Positions 7,665 to 16,926 of a stretch of DNA of 64,000 nucleotides are shown one piece after another. The translations under genes and the position numbers were made by a program. The stretch comes from Clostridium sp. KNHs214 (GTDB taxonomy: Bacteria > Bacillota > Clostridia > Clostridiales > Clostridiaceae). The stretch lies in the NCBI RefSeq assembly GCF_000744935.1, contig NZ_JQMW01000011.1, positions 1,054,001 through 1,118,000 of the forward strand. Direction: 5' to 3'. The notes below the pieces were generated by a model, which saw only the letters and a list, made by a program, of their open reading frames with translations, searched no databases and was not told the DNA's origin. Position 1 is the stretch's first letter, and every line of letters begins with the position of its first letter.

Positions 7665-8440
7665 ATAATAACCTCCTTAACAACATCATCAAACAAATCT
7701 AATCTCTTCCACATTTTTTTAACTTCAAAAACAAAAATAACTATAGTAATTGCATAAATTAGAATCCAGCTTGATACGTACTTATTTTCATAAATTCCTA
7801 AATCACTAAGTTTTCCCCAAAAAAGTATTGCCATTAATAAAACACTATAAGTTACACAAGCATAATTAAGTTCTTTACCTTTAAAGTATTTCATAATTTG
7901 TATACACCCAGTACATACTAAATTAAAGGGTACAAGTGTATACATAATAACTCTAAGCATACTTACATTCACTAATTTACCTTGAAATACCATTATAATA
8001 ATTAATGCAACACAATCAGTAATACCCAAAATAAGCATTCTTGCAGCTAAAACCTTTTTTAATGAATTCTTAGTAGAAAACTCAATTTCTAACATGCTTT
8101 TATTGTAAACCCTTGATATCTCATCAATGTTGATAATCAATAGAAGAGGAGATAAAATTGATATAACAGAAAAAGTTCTAAAATCCACAGACCTCCAAAT
8201 ACCTGAATTATAAAAAACTAAGCAAATTAATCCTAAAATTAGGGTTTGAAATATCCATGTTCTTTTTCTAATAAAACCAATTTGATATAAAATAAACTGC
8301 TTATTACTCATTCTAAATTTTGGTACGCTTAATGAATTTTCATGAATAAACTTAATTACCTTCATAGGTGCATCTTTGTCATAATTAGGCACATAATAGT
8401 TATTTAGCATTTCCCTCATTTCTCTTTCCTTCCTATTCAT
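7661..8440 (-). CDS. Membrane protein, possible anti-sigma factor
   Basis: 259 residues: about 75 polar N-terminal residues, presumably cytoplasmic, then six hydrophobic segments in three pairs. It overlaps the sigma gene by ATGA (8437-8440). A soluble N-terminus joined to a membrane anchor and coupled to an ECF-type sigma gene suggests a role in holding the sigma factor. No zinc-binding anti-sigma motif is seen. It could instead be a third transporter subunit. No confident family assignment. Confidence 0.6.
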   Translation of the reverse strand: MNRKEREMREMLNNYYVPNYDKDAPMKVIKFIHENSLSVPKFRMSNKQFILYQIGFIRKRTWIFQTLILGLICLVFYNSGIWRSVDFRTFSVISILSPLLLIINIDEISRVYNKSMLEIEFSTKNSLKKVLAARMLILGITDCVALIIIMVFQGKLVNVSMLRVIMYTLVPFNLVCTGCIQIMKYFKGKELNYACVTYSVLLMAILFWGKLSDLGIYENKYVSSWILIYAITIVIFVFEVKKMWKRLDLFDDVVKEVII

Positions 8441-8952
8441 ACTTGTCCTCCTTTCATGTTCTCACTAATTATATTCATCGCCTTTTTTAACCTATATTTT
8501 GTTATAGAAACACCTGCATTCATAATTTTAGCAATATCCTTAATTTTCAGATCCTGATAAAATCTTAAAATTATTATTTCACGTTCTTTTTTAGAAAGCT
8601 TGTCCAACGCTTCTTGTACAATAATTTTGTTTTCTAATTTAGAAATTTCTTCTTCTGAAGAATACTCTTCTACTTCTTTTAAAATATATTTGGATTCTTT
8701 TTTATAAAAGTCTTTACATTCATTTCCTGCAATTACATAGAGATAATTTTCAAATTTCCCGTAGTGCTTATAATTTCCAATATTTTTTATTACTTTCATA
8801 AACACCTCTTGTGTTAAATCTTGTGCAGCCTGCATATTATCTAAATGCCGATAACAATAGTAGTATACTTTTTCGTAATACTTTTTTATTAAATTATCAA
8901 ATAAATATATTTTTCCATCTTTAATCTCCTGTATTACTTTAGTATCCCCCAC
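8437..8952 (-). CDS. ECF-type RNA polymerase sigma factor
   Basis: About 171 residues. Region 2 is seen in YYEKVYYYCYRHLDNMQAAQ and DLTQEVFMKVIKNIGNY, and region 4 in EALDKLSKKEREIIILRFYQ with helix-turn-helix IKDIAKIMNAGVSITKYRLK. GGAGG at about 8960 is placed 8 bases before GTG 8952, which is preferred over TTG at 8967. It heads the operon sigma, membrane protein, ATPase, permease, so it probably controls its own ABC transporter in response to an envelope or peptide signal. Confidence 0.85.
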   Translation of the reverse strand: MGDTKVIQEIKDGKIYLFDNLIKKYYEKVYYYCYRHLDNMQAAQDLTQEVFMKVIKNIGNYKHYGKFENYLYVIAGNECKDFYKKESKYILKEVEEYSSEEEISKLENKIIVQEALDKLSKKEREIIILRFYQDLKIKDIAKIMNAGVSITKYRLKKAMNIISENMKGGQV

Positions 8953-8980
8953 TAATGCCACCTCCAAAACGTTTCATACA

Positions 8981-9010
8981 CTATAACGATTGTAACTCTA
9001 AAAAAGTCAA
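8981..9010 (-). promoter_or_regulatory. Candidate vegetative promoter of the sigma/ABC operon
   Basis: On the minus strand TTGACT is followed 18 bases later by TTATAG, about 30 bases before the sigma start. This looks sigma-A-like; I saw no clear ECF-type -35 repeat. Confidence 0.5.
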
Positions 9011-9044
9011 TAGTTTAATTTTCTTTTTTAGTAAAGTACTTTAG

Positions 9045-9451
9045 TTGAGAAAATTTTATAACATATATTTACAGTTAAAAAGAATTCATAAAAAGTTTTA
9101 CAAAGCAATAATAACTAATATTGTCTTACTGAATCTTGCTAATTGTCATAGAATAACCTTGGGTAAATTTTTAAGTGAAGGTATTTGGAATATTAATTTT
9201 GCATGGAAAGACATTAGAGAGTTTGTTATAAGTTCTATTTATGAATGTTCATCATAAGCTAATTTACCTATATTTGCAATTTATGATGATACTATTGCTG
9301 AAAAAACTAACCGAGTTATTTATCCGAGAGGCTTTGGTATTCAAGTTCAAAATTTTACCCAGTATATTTTAAAAAATGATGTTTGCCTTATTACAGTAAA
9401 CGTTGGCCTATTGAAGTATTCTTTATGAATTTAACCTATTACGCTCCTTAA
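9045..9451 (+). pseudogene. Decayed IS4-family transposase
   Basis: The first 70 codons (TTG start) contain NLANCHRITLGKFLSEGIWN, typical of the N-terminus of clostridial IS4-type DDE transposases. After an in-frame TAA (9255-9257) the same frame goes on to IYDDTIAEKT, which carries the first catalytic Asp block. About 70 codons later, in another frame, comes YSKRWPIEVFF, the C-terminal catalytic-Glu region motif. The middle is lost and several frames are broken. No terminal inverted repeats are obvious. A dead insertion sequence. Confidence 0.75.
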
Positions 9452-9729
9452 TTATTAAAATTACAATTTTATAATTGTATACAATTTATAGTAATATTAA
9501 TCTTACCAAATTATAAAAAGTACATGGTTACTTATGATATAGTTCTCTGAATCAGTAGTAAGTGATGCTTTTCCATCTATTACCTATATATTCATTCTAC
9601 ATAATTGCAGTATAATGTCCAAGTTACAATATGAAAATTCCTTAGTGGATGGTTGCGGAGGGTTTGAACGTTTTATCCTCCTGAACTATTGGTGAACTAT
9701 TTCACCATAGCTAGGGGGTGGTATTGGAT
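9452..9729. other. Gene-free stretch before the 53-residue ORF
   Basis: AT-rich. Nothing coding is visible. Just before the ORF lies a structured leader: GGTGAACTATTTCACC (9691-9706) forms a small hairpin, preceded by GGAGGGTTTGAACG and CCTCCTGAAC, which could alternately pair with it. This could be the 5' UTR of the small gene. Confidence 0.4.
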
Positions 9730-9891
9730 ATGTTTGATACTTTAATAAAGTGTATATCGGTTATTTATGTCATTAGATTAATTCTAAAACATAATCTTTT
9801 TATACATCATTTAAAAATTAAGATTAAGTTTCTTGGTCTTGATATAGAAGTTAAAAGCAAAGAAAAAAGTGCTCCATCCAACGAAGATTAG
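9730..9891 (+). CDS. 53-residue orphan peptide
   Basis: Starts MFDTLIKCISVIYVIRLIL, one hydrophobic helix of about 18 residues. A basic His/Lys segment and LGLDIEVKSKEK follow, with an acidic end (NED). AGGGGGTG lies 9 bases before the ATG. A hairpin terminator overlaps its last codons. One membrane-spanning helix plus a charged tail resembles small membrane peptides or type I toxins, but no antitoxin RNA can be shown. It sits between a dead transposase and a GNAT gene, in an accessory stretch. Confidence 0.5.
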   Translation: MFDTLIKCISVIYVIRLILKHNLFIHHLKIKIKFLGLDIEVKSKEKSAPSNED

Positions 9892-9900
9892 CACTTTCTC
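9866..9900 (+). terminator. Hairpin overlapping the end of the small ORF
   Basis: AAAGTGCT (9866-9873) pairs with AGCACTTT (9890-9897). The T-tract is short (TTTCTC). It overlaps the stop codon of the 53-residue ORF. Confidence 0.5.
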
Positions 9901-9968
9901 TAAGATTCATAATTTATAACATAAATCTAATCCAATAGCCCTAAAACAAAATAAATGTTCTAAGGATT

Positions 9969-9997
9969 GCTTAGTGTTACCAGCACTAAGCTTTTCT
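9969..9997 (+). terminator. Second terminator after the small ORF
   Basis: GCTTAGTG (9969-9976) pairs perfectly with CACTAAGC (9984-9991), followed by TTTTCTT. Confidence 0.7.
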
Positions 9998-10098
9998 TAT
10001 TTATATTATATCAAATCTTCATAAAAAATAAACCTATATAATTTTTTTATTTTAAAATTTTAATCTCAATAATATAAATTGGAATTTATCGATTATTA

Positions 10099-10347
10099 TT
10101 ATAAGTTATAATTATATGCCCAATACCAAAAAGTATTGCTGTTATTATCAAACCAATAACCAAATTCTAACACTGATATATTAAAAATCATTAATCCCAT
10201 TGAACCAAATCTTCCTATCTGCTCAATGATTTCAACTACTTTATTATTATATTTACTTTCAAAGTTTTTTTCTTTCATTGCAAATATAATATTAGGTATC
10301 ATAATTATCATCATAATAATTAACCCATATACATTTAACCAATTCAT
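10099..10347 (-). CDS. Small membrane protein, probably truncated
   Basis: 82 residues. An N-terminal helix (MNWLNVYGLIIMMIIMIPNIIFAM) is followed by EKNFESKYNNKVVEIIEQIGRFGSMGLMIFNI and a Trp/Tyr-rich end. It resembles the first half of a longer multi-helix membrane protein. The next frame after the stop is hydrophobic too, so the 3' part may have been lost by frameshift. The gene follows the GNAT gene by 36 bases on the same strand. Function unknown. Confidence 0.5.
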   Translation of the reverse strand: MNWLNVYGLIIMMIIMIPNIIFAMKEKNFESKYNNKVVEIIEQIGRFGSMGLMIFNISVLEFGYWFDNNSNTFWYWAYNYNL

Positions 10348-10383
10348 TTATCTAAATCCCTTACAAATTTCTAAGAATACTTT

Positions 10384-10821
10384 TTAGTCTCTTTTCAATT
10401 CCCTTTGCATTAAATATTCACTATGACCTGAATCATCATTAACTTGTTCTTTTATTATTTTAAATCCTCTATTTATATAAAACTCTACCGATTTTTTGTT
10501 TTCTTTATATACAGCTAATGTTAGTTCATTATATTTATCTATTGCATAATTTATTAAATTCTTACCAATACCGTTACCTTGAAAAGCTACATCAACAAAT
10601 AACGCGCCTATAAACTCATTATTTATTATACTTATAAACCCTTTTATCCCTTCATTATCTTCATATACAAGAGTCTCAGCTATAGGTATATATACAGTTT
10701 TCACAGTATCATAACTATTCTCCCAATGCTCTTTGTTAATAAAATCATGTGCCTTTATAGTACTTTTTAACCATATATTCATTATATTATCTATATCTGT
10801 ACTTTTAAAATTTCTTATCAT
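10384..10821 (-). CDS. GNAT-family N-acetyltransferase
   Basis: 145 residues with the full GNAT order: N-terminal IRNFKSTDIDNIMNIWLKST, central beta-strands ending IGALFVDVAF, the acetyl-CoA loop QGNGIGKNLINYA, and C-terminal NKKSVEFYINRGFKIIKEQ. It resembles the YjaB/PhnO-like group that acts on small amines or amino acids. The substrate is unknown. It is probably co-transcribed with the small membrane gene downstream. Confidence 0.85.
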   Translation of the reverse strand: MIRNFKSTDIDNIMNIWLKSTIKAHDFINKEHWENSYDTVKTVYIPIAETLVYEDNEGIKGFISIINNEFIGALFVDVAFQGNGIGKNLINYAIDKYNELTLAVYKENKKSVEFYINRGFKIIKEQVNDDSGHSEYLMQRELKRD

Positions 10822-10917
10822 CTTACTTCACTCCTAATCTATGATTTATATTTTAAATTTTATCATTTATCAATAAATAATACCAAGTACATATCTAATT
10901 CTATATTATCTTTGTAC

Positions 10918-10959
10918 AAAAATGCTGTAGTGTAATTCTAACTACACTACAGCATTAAA
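10918..10959 (-). terminator. Perfect 12-bp terminator hairpin
   Basis: TGCTGTAGTGTA (10923-10934) pairs with TACACTACAGCA (10943-10954). On the minus strand TTTTTG follows. It lies 11 bases past the stop of the HTH gene at 10965. Confidence 0.85.
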
Positions 10960-10964
10960 ACTTA

Positions 10965-11234
10965 TTATTTATTATAATCTCTAATAATTCTTCTGATACT
11001 ATGTTCTGTCAAATAAAACTTTTGAGATAGTTCTTTTATACTTTTCCCATTTTTATATTCATTAAGTATTTTTATATTTCTATTCTTAATTTCTCGCCTA
11101 AATCCACTTTCTTCTCCCCAGGATGTTTTATTATTATATTTTTGGGGTATATATACATATTTACCGTCAATATACTCTTGTATTATCTCTAAAATATCTA
11201 AGGGTAAAACTTCCTTTGCATTTTCATATTTCAT
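10965..11234 (-). CDS. CD3324-family HTH protein
   Basis: 89 residues from ATG 11234, chosen because AGGAG lies 7 bases upstream. KEVLPLDILEIIQEYIDGKYVYIPQK then a WGEESGFRREIKNRN stretch and a C-terminal helix-turn-helix (YKNGKSIKELSQKFYLTEHS) match the small CD3324/Mor-like regulators of clostridia. These are thought to bind DNA, with targets unknown. It is a single gene with its own terminator. Confidence 0.75.
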   Translation of the reverse strand: MKYENAKEVLPLDILEIIQEYIDGKYVYIPQKYNNKTSWGEESGFRREIKNRNIKILNEYKNGKSIKELSQKFYLTEHSIRRIIRDYNK

Positions 11235-11605
11235 ACTTTTGCTCCTATCCACTTTTTGATGTACATAGTTGAGCAAAATCTACTATGGCTATAGTTGCCG
11301 TACTAATATTCTATACGGCTCTAAACAAATTTTTATTATAGACTTTGCTCAGAGCCTTCTACACTTTCAAAATGTATAAATTTTCTCATTATATTTCACC
11401 TCAATATATTTTTTTCTATATTTTAATATACTAATTCATTTTATACAATCTCAATAATAACTATATTTCTAAAATTGTTACTTCTTATTTTAAAATATAA
11501 ACTCCTGGCTAAATTATTATTTGTCTATCACTAAAGAATTATTTTCTTCTTTTATTATAACATATTTTGTAAATGTATTATTACTTACGATACGGTATTT
11601 TTACT
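11235..11605. other. Intergenic stretch upstream of the CD3324-type gene
   Basis: About 370 bases with no convincing gene. On the minus strand a 17-codon ORF (11336-11389, MRKFIHFESVEGSEQSL) has GAGGTG 7 bases before its ATG and could be a leader peptide or a gene fragment. CCGTA/TACGG (near 11298-11318) forms a weak hairpin. The rest is AT-rich and featureless. Confidence 0.35.
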
Positions 11606-11646
11606 TATAAAAATAACCCTAGGCAAGTCATATCAATGCCTAAGGT
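11606..11646 (-). terminator. Terminator of rlmH
   Basis: On the minus strand ACCTTAGGCA pairs with TGCCTAGGGT (one G-U), followed by TATTTTTA. It lies 13 bases past the rlmH stop. Confidence 0.75.
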
Positions 11647-11658
11647 AAGAAACCGCAT

Positions 11659-12138
11659 TTACTTATGATACGGTTCACCGCTCCTAATCCTAAAACCTCT
11701 ATAAATCTGCTCTAAAAGCATCACTCTAAATAGTTGATGGGGGAAAGTCATCTTTGAAAAGCAGAGCTTATAATTTGCTCTCTTTAAAATTTCCTGGGAA
11801 AGTCCTAAAGAACCACCTATTATAAAGGCTATGTGGCTACTTCCTTTTAAGGTACATTCTCCTATGAAATCTGACAATTCTTCTGAGGATATCATCTTAC
11901 CCTTTAAATCTAAAGCAACTATATACATATTGTCTTTAAGATGATTTAAAATAGCCTGTCCTTCTTTTTCCTTTATAGCTAATTTCTCTTTTTCTGAGGC
12001 ATTATCAGGAGTTTTTTCATCATGAACTTCTATAAGTTCTAGTTTACAATACCTACCTAATCTCTTGCTATATTCATCTATGGCCATTTTTAAATATTTT
12101 TCTTTAAGCTTCCCTACACTAATTATGGTTATGTTCAT
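11659..12138 (-). CDS. rlmH: 23S rRNA pseudouridine-1915 N3-methyltransferase
   Basis: 159 residues, the standard RlmH length. SPOUT-class enzyme that methylates pseudouridine 1915 in helix 69 of 23S rRNA. Visible hallmarks are the N-terminal MNITIISVGKLKEKYLKMAI, EYSKRLGRY, the SAM-binding HIAFIIGGSLGLSQEI, and the invariant C-terminus MTFPHQLFRVMLLEQIYRGF ending GEPYHK. GGGGGAAAG precedes the ATG. It stands alone with its own terminator. Confidence 0.97.
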   Translation of the reverse strand: MNITIISVGKLKEKYLKMAIDEYSKRLGRYCKLELIEVHDEKTPDNASEKEKLAIKEKEGQAILNHLKDNMYIVALDLKGKMISSEELSDFIGECTLKGSSHIAFIIGGSLGLSQEILKRANYKLCFSKMTFPHQLFRVMLLEQIYRGFRIRSGEPYHK

Positions 12139-12231
12139 AACTTTCCCCCTTGTAGTATATTAATTTTTATGTAAAATAAATTCCTTAGGATTACTTCGCA
12201 TTTTATGCATTCAGTAAATTATTAGAACTAT

Positions 12232-12969
12232 CTATTTAATTTTTAACTTTCCCTCTGCTTCTCTATCCCTTACAGAAACATAGGGACTACCTTTTATATA
12301 AAATCTCCATGGGAAATGGATGGCTTCTTCTGCATAATCTATGCCTATTCTCTTGCACTCAACTATTTCTTTGCCTTTATTGCATTTTTCTTCTATTTCT
12401 TTGCCTACTATTAAGCTATCGTTAAATTTTGTATCTCCTGTTATCTCTTCTGCCTTTTCTCCATTTTCTTGCTTTACTTCCTGAGCTATATATATTTCAT
12501 CACCCATTAAGTTTTTCTTATTCATATATCTATCTATATTTAATGCCATACAAAGCTTTGAAGGCCCTGAAGTTAAATTTATTCTCTGTCTCTTTGTGAG
12601 TTCCCTGTAGCTTATTGAAAATCTATTTTTACTCATTTTCTCTAGTCCTTCTAATGGTTCCAGCGCCCTTACTAAAACTCCCTGTGCATCTCCTTTTGAA
12701 CCAGTTATTACATTAAAGCAAAAGTATTTCCCATATATAAAATATACATAGGCTATGCCACCTTCCGCATATAGCGGCATAACTCTTTCGGTCATTCGAC
12801 CACCATAGGCATGAGAAGCCTTGTCTAATCTAGCTATATAGGCTTCAGTTTCTACTATTCTTCCACTTATTCTTTCTCCATTTACTTCTCTTACCAATAC
12901 TTTACCCAGCAAATCTTGGGCCACTATTAATGCATCCCTTGTAAAAAACTCTCTATCCATCTTCTTCAC
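12232..12969 (-). CDS. DNA-3-methyladenine glycosylase (AAG/Mpg family)
   Basis: Base-excision repair enzyme removing alkylated purines. The family core is present: [30 protein letters not shown] (catalytic Glu region), [48 protein letters not shown], and the ending [16 protein letters not shown]. About 245 residues, longer than the usual 200 because of a polar insert (residues about 165-215, rich in Glu, Lys and Gly). The start is uncertain: GTG 12969 has AAAGGGTG upstream; ATG 12960 is an alternative. Confidence 0.9.
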   Translation of the reverse strand: MKKMDREFFTRDALIVAQDLLGKVLVREVNGERISGRIVETEAYIARLDKASHAYGGRMTERVMPLYAEGGIAYVYFIYGKYFCFNVITGSKGDAQGVLVRALEPLEGLEKMSKNRFSISYRELTKRQRINLTSGPSKLCMALNIDRYMNKKNLMGDEIYIAQEVKQENGEKAEEITGDTKFNDSLIVGKEIEEKCNKGKEIVECKRIGIDYAEEAIHFPWRFYIKGSPYVSVRDREAEGKLKIK

Positions 12970-13195
12970 TAAAATCACCCTTTATACCATCAATAATGCT
13001 TTAATAAAATTTTAAATGAGAACTCAAATTTATTTTTTCGCCAACTTATTTTTCTTACAAGTGAGTCACTTTTATAAAATCACAAGTTTTATGTCCTTGT
13101 TAATTTTATAACTGACTTTATCTATTGATTTTATTTTATGTATTTCTAATATTTTAATACGCCATAAAATTTTACAATTAATTTTTACTGAAAAC

Positions 13196-13230
13196 AAGGG
13201 CTGAAGAATTAACCCAACTCCTCAGCCCTT
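13196..13230 (-). terminator. Terminator downstream of the SEC-C gene
   Basis: AAGGGCTGA (13196-13204) pairs perfectly with TCAGCCCTT (13222-13230). The minus strand continues GTTTTCAG. It lies beyond the repeat fragment that follows the SEC-C gene. Confidence 0.7.
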
Positions 13231-13305
13231 ATGCAAAATTCCAATATTCATTTATGATTTTTTATTACTTTTAATAAATTAACAAATAAATGCAATGATT
13301 AAACC

Positions 13306-13386
13306 ACAAAAGGTACAATGCGGTGAAATTATGAAATTTCTCTGTATTGACTTGCATAAGAAACAAAGAAACTATTTAACTCTAAA
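13306..13386. repeat. Half of a foldback element
   Basis: GAAATTATGAAATTTCTCTG, TGACTTGCATAAGAA and AACTATTTAA match the left arm of the 300-bp foldback at 35397-35707 in the same order. The rest of that element is missing. It abuts the stop codon of the SEC-C gene at 13387. Confidence 0.7.
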
Positions 13387-13890
13387 CTACTTTCCTGCTC
13401 CACAACATTTTTTGTATTTCTTTCCACTTCCGCATGGACATGGATCATTTCTTCCTATTTTTTCTTCTTTAACAACAGTTTTAGAGCTTGCCCAAGTTTT
13501 TTTAATTTCCTTTCTCTTCTCTTCTGAGAATATTCCATCCCACTGTGGTAATGTATATAAATAATCCGCTTTTGCATCTAACATATTAAAATATAGCTTT
13601 TCAAAGTTAACTTTAGCATCTATTTCAGTATTTTCTTCAAAGCTTTCTAAAGGTAACTCTTCTTCTAAACTTTCATTAATTCCATCTAAAAATCCCATAA
13701 AGAAAACTGTAGATGCCTCATATTTTTCTGCTAACTCCTTAAATGTTCCCTTTAATTCATTATTGTGAGTTGCTAAAAGCTTAGTATATATGCTTTCTTC
13801 TATAGCACCATATTCATCCCAAAAAGCTTGTTCTCCTCTAGTCTTAACGTAATCTACAACCATATCTGTCCATTGTTTATATAAACTCAT
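13387..13890 (-). CDS. SEC-C motif (metal-binding) protein
   Basis: 167 residues. An acidic, helical N-terminal region of about 140 residues carries no recognised catalytic motif. The C-terminal zinc-binding SEC-C motif is [18 protein letters not shown] (C-x-C then C-C), as in the tail of SecA and many stand-alone proteins. AAAGGAGAT precedes the ATG. It is a single gene. The role is unknown. Its stop codon directly adjoins a foldback-element half. Confidence 0.8.
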   Translation of the reverse strand: MSLYKQWTDMVVDYVKTRGEQAFWDEYGAIEESIYTKLLATHNNELKGTFKELAEKYEASTVFFMGFLDGINESLEEELPLESFEENTEIDAKVNFEKLYFNMLDAKADYLYTLPQWDGIFSEEKRKEIKKTWASSKTVVKEEKIGRNDPCPCGSGKKYKKCCGAGK

Positions 13891-14064
13891 AATTTCTATC
13901 TCCTTTTACTTAATATTACTTTATGCTTTAAATATATCTTATTATAATTAAATTTGTAACTATTTTCAAGTACCCGCTTATCAATTGTAACCTTACTTAG
14001 GTACCTTTTATAGTTTTAATAGAATCAATTCTCAAAATAGAACTATTTTTAAACAAAATATACT

Positions 14065-14628
14065 TTATTTTATAATATCAACTTCTGCCCTTCCCATGGG
14101 TTTAGATATATCTACATTTCCACCTAAAGTATCTATATTTTTATTTTCTATCAGTATACTTACTTTATTAATGTAATCTAAACTAGTAAGAGAATATACT
14201 ATACTCTTTAGACATATTATTTCTTTTTGCTTATCCATTTTAGATTTAGCTTCAGAACTTAAATTAACATATGCTACGCCATCTTTTACTGAAACATTAA
14301 GAACTCTAGTCTCCCTGCTCAATATTGGATCTAATTTACTTTCTGTAGAAGGACCATTTATCAATTCTTCCATTACCGTTTTAGCGATAATTTCTTTCTT
14401 ATTCATTACTCTTGGCTCTTTAGCAAATTGCTCTTTTCCTTTGTTTTTAGAGCTATCAAAATACAAATCTACAGATAAAAAGTTTTCCTTTTCTTCCTTA
14501 GATAATTTTATATTTTCTAATTTTTCCTTATTAAGAGAACTTATCTTATCTTTTTTTTCACATCCTGTAAATGTTATTGTACATGCTAACAATAATACAG
14601 TAAAGAATGCACAAAACTTTTTAATCAT
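14065..14628 (-). CDS. GerMN-domain lipoprotein
   Basis: About 187 residues. Lipoprotein signal: IKKFCAFFTVLLLACTITF then TGC, with the lipidated Cys near residue 23. The rest is a GerMN domain (SVDLYFDSS, KTVMEELINGP, VLNVSVKDGVAYVNLSSE), known from the spore-germination protein GerM and from LpqB. It is an outer-face lipoprotein probably acting in sporulation or cell-wall assembly. ATG 14628 is preferred because GGAG lies 8 bases before it. The gene begins 12 bases after the WalJ-type gene, so they are co-transcribed. Confidence 0.85.
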   Translation of the reverse strand: MIKKFCAFFTVLLLACTITFTGCEKKDKISSLNKEKLENIKLSKEEKENFLSVDLYFDSSKNKGKEQFAKEPRVMNKKEIIAKTVMEELINGPSTESKLDPILSRETRVLNVSVKDGVAYVNLSSEAKSKMDKQKEIICLKSIVYSLTSLDYINKVSILIENKNIDTLGGNVDISKPMGRAEVDIIK

Positions 14629-14640
14629 ATAAAACACTCC

Positions 14641-15426
14641 TTAAAAATTTATATACCCACTAGGTTTACTTCTTTCTGCCACTCTTAATTCTATGTCCTT
14701 TCCCTGTTTAAGCCCACCATCATTTAGTATATTTAATACTGTTTGATAAGCTAAATCTGGATGATTATTTGTCTTACTTAAATGACCTAAAAAAATAGTT
14801 TTCTTCTTATCTTTCATTATGTCCACTATAGCCTTACCACAATCATCATTGGATAAATGCCCCACGTTACTCAAAATTCTTCTTTTTAAGTTATATGGGT
14901 ATGGCCCAAATTTTAACATCTCTACATCATGATTACTTTCAAGTAAAATTACATCACAATCACTTATAGCGTCCTTTACCTCTTTAGAAAAGTGACCTAA
15001 ATCAGTAGCTATACATGCCTTTTTGTTGTTATGGCAAATAGCATATCCCTTAGGATTTGCTGCATCGTGAGATATTGTAAAGTTTAATATCTCCACATCT
15101 TTTATTTCAATAGAAGCACTTTGAAGTACTTTTATATTATGTTCTTTAATCTTACCTATATTATGACACATTGCGTTCCAAGTATCCTCATTGGCATATA
15201 TAGGTATGTCGTATTTCCTCGAAAGCACTCCAACTCCTTTTACATGGTCTATATGCTCATGAGTTATAAATATGCCGTCAATATCATTAGGTTTTTCTCC
15301 TATTGTGCTTAGTGCATTTTCAATATGTTTTCCAGGCAATCCAGCATCAACTAATATTTTAGTATTCTCTGTGCCTACAAAAATGCTATTGCCACTACTC
15401 CCACTATATAAAGGACAAAATATCAT
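14641..15426 (-). CDS. MBL-fold metallohydrolase (YycJ/WalJ-like)
   Basis: 261 residues. Metallo-beta-lactamase fold with the metal-binding THEHIDHVKG motif near residue 56, and further ligands in ISHDA, ATDLGH, LESNHD and LGHLSKTNNH. SGSSGNSIFVG at the N-terminus and the overall length match the WalJ/YycJ exonuclease-like group, linked to DNA metabolism and cell-wall control. It lies between murA and the GerM lipoprotein. The gene near murA is common in clostridia. Confidence 0.9.
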   Translation of the reverse strand: MIFCPLYSGSSGNSIFVGTENTKILVDAGLPGKHIENALSTIGEKPNDIDGIFITHEHIDHVKGVGVLSRKYDIPIYANEDTWNAMCHNIGKIKEHNIKVLQSASIEIKDVEILNFTISHDAANPKGYAICHNNKKACIATDLGHFSKEVKDAISDCDVILLESNHDVEMLKFGPYPYNLKRRILSNVGHLSNDDCGKAIVDIMKDKKKTIFLGHLSKTNNHPDLAYQTVLNILNDGGLKQGKDIELRVAERSKPSGYINF

Positions 15427-15450
15427 ATTTACATAATCTCCATTTCTAAT

Positions 15451-16710
15451 CTATATGTTTTCTTCTCTTCTTATATTTGCACCTAATTCTCTAAATTTTT
15501 CTTCTATATGCGGATACCCTCTGTCTATATGCTCTATTCCTATTATCTGTGATTCCCCTTCAGCCATTAAAGCAGCTATTACCATAGCAGCTCCAGCTCT
15601 TAAATCTGTAGCCTTTAACACTGCCCCTGTTAACTTATCTATTCCATCGATTATTGCCGTTCTTCCTTCTACCTTTACTAAAGCTCCCATTTTCTTTAAT
15701 TCATCTACATGTTTAAATCTGTTTTCCCATATACTTTCATTAACTATACTTCTTCCCTTAGCTGTACACAATAAAGAAGTCATTGGTTGCTGTATGTCTG
15801 TAGGAAAACCTGGATAAGGTAATGTTTTTATGTTTATTGCCTTTAAATCCTTATGGCTTATGACTTTAACAGAATCACCATTTGGAACAATTTCCACTCC
15901 TGTTTCTACAAGTTTTGCTGAAATAGATTCTAAGTGCTTTGGTATCACATTTCTAATTGTAACTTCGCCACCACAAGCTGCTGTAGCTATCATATATGTT
16001 CCTGCTTCTATTTGGTCAGGAATTACACTGTAGTTACAACCAACTAGCTTTTCTACACCAAATACCTTTATAACATCAGTTCCAGCGCCCTTTATATTTG
16101 CTCCCATTGAATTTAAAAAATTCGCCACATCGACTACATGAGGTTCCTTAGCAACATTTTCAAGTACAGTTACTCCTTCAGCCAAAGTAGCTGCTAACAT
16201 AACATTAATAGTGGCTCCTACGCTGACTACATCAAAGAATATCTTAGTTCCAACTAACTTGTCCGCTTTAACTATTATAGCTCCATGCTCTATAACCACA
16301 TCTGCACCTAATGCCTCAAATCCCTTTATGTGTTGGTCTATTGGTCTTACCCCTATTGGACACCCCCCTGGGAGTTCTACTTTAGCCTTTTTAAATCTTG
16401 CTAAAAGAGCCCCTATTAAATAGTAGGAAGCTCTCATCTTTCTTGCATCTTCTGTGCAAGCATCTGTACTATTTAAATTACTACTATCTATATGTGCAGT
16501 ATTTCTCTCTTTATTTACTTTACAACCTAAGTTTTCCAGTATTCTCTCTAAACAATGAACATCTTCTATGTCAGGAATATTATCTATTTTACAAACACCT
16601 TCACTCGCCAATATAGCTGCTGGTAAAATAGCTACCGCAGCATTCTTTGCTCCGCTGATTTCAACTTCTCCAAAAAGTTTATTTCCACCATTTATAATCA
16701 ACTTTTCCAT
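15451..16710 (-). CDS. murA: UDP-N-acetylglucosamine 1-carboxyvinyltransferase
   Basis: 419 residues. First committed step of peptidoglycan synthesis: transfer of enolpyruvate from PEP to UDP-GlcNAc. Seen: [16 protein letters not shown] (Lys22, Asn23), the catalytic loop with Cys117 in [29 protein letters not shown], and [12 protein letters not shown]. The Cys form is the fosfomycin-sensitive type. Firmicutes often carry two copies; which paralogue this is cannot be told from the window. GAGGATG precedes the ATG. Confidence 0.96.
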   Translation of the reverse strand: MEKLIINGGNKLFGEVEISGAKNAAVAILPAAILASEGVCKIDNIPDIEDVHCLERILENLGCKVNKERNTAHIDSSNLNSTDACTEDARKMRASYYLIGALLARFKKAKVELPGGCPIGVRPIDQHIKGFEALGADVVIEHGAIIVKADKLVGTKIFFDVVSVGATINVMLAATLAEGVTVLENVAKEPHVVDVANFLNSMGANIKGAGTDVIKVFGVEKLVGCNYSVIPDQIEAGTYMIATAACGGEVTIRNVIPKHLESISAKLVETGVEIVPNGDSVKVISHKDLKAINIKTLPYPGFPTDIQQPMTSLLCTAKGRSIVNESIWENRFKHVDELKKMGALVKVEGRTAIIDGIDKLTGAVLKATDLRAGAAMVIAALMAEGESQIIGIEHIDRGYPHIEEKFRELGANIRREENI

Positions 16711-16926
16711 TTATAATATCCATCCTCACTATACGATAATTTTAAAATTAATTCACAAAGATTATTATATCATAACTTAATTATTTTTTAATAATATTTT
16801 TAAATTTATATTCAAGTAAATTCTGTATTTATATTAAGTTTATTTTAAAACATTATAAAAAAAATACTAATATGATATAATAATAATAAATCTAGTAAAT
16901 AAATATACTAATTTGGGGGATGGCAA

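Noticed and set aside
9045-9257. Intact 70-residue gene
   Set aside because: Sequence beyond the stop continues the transposase in the same and then another frame, so it is a fragment.
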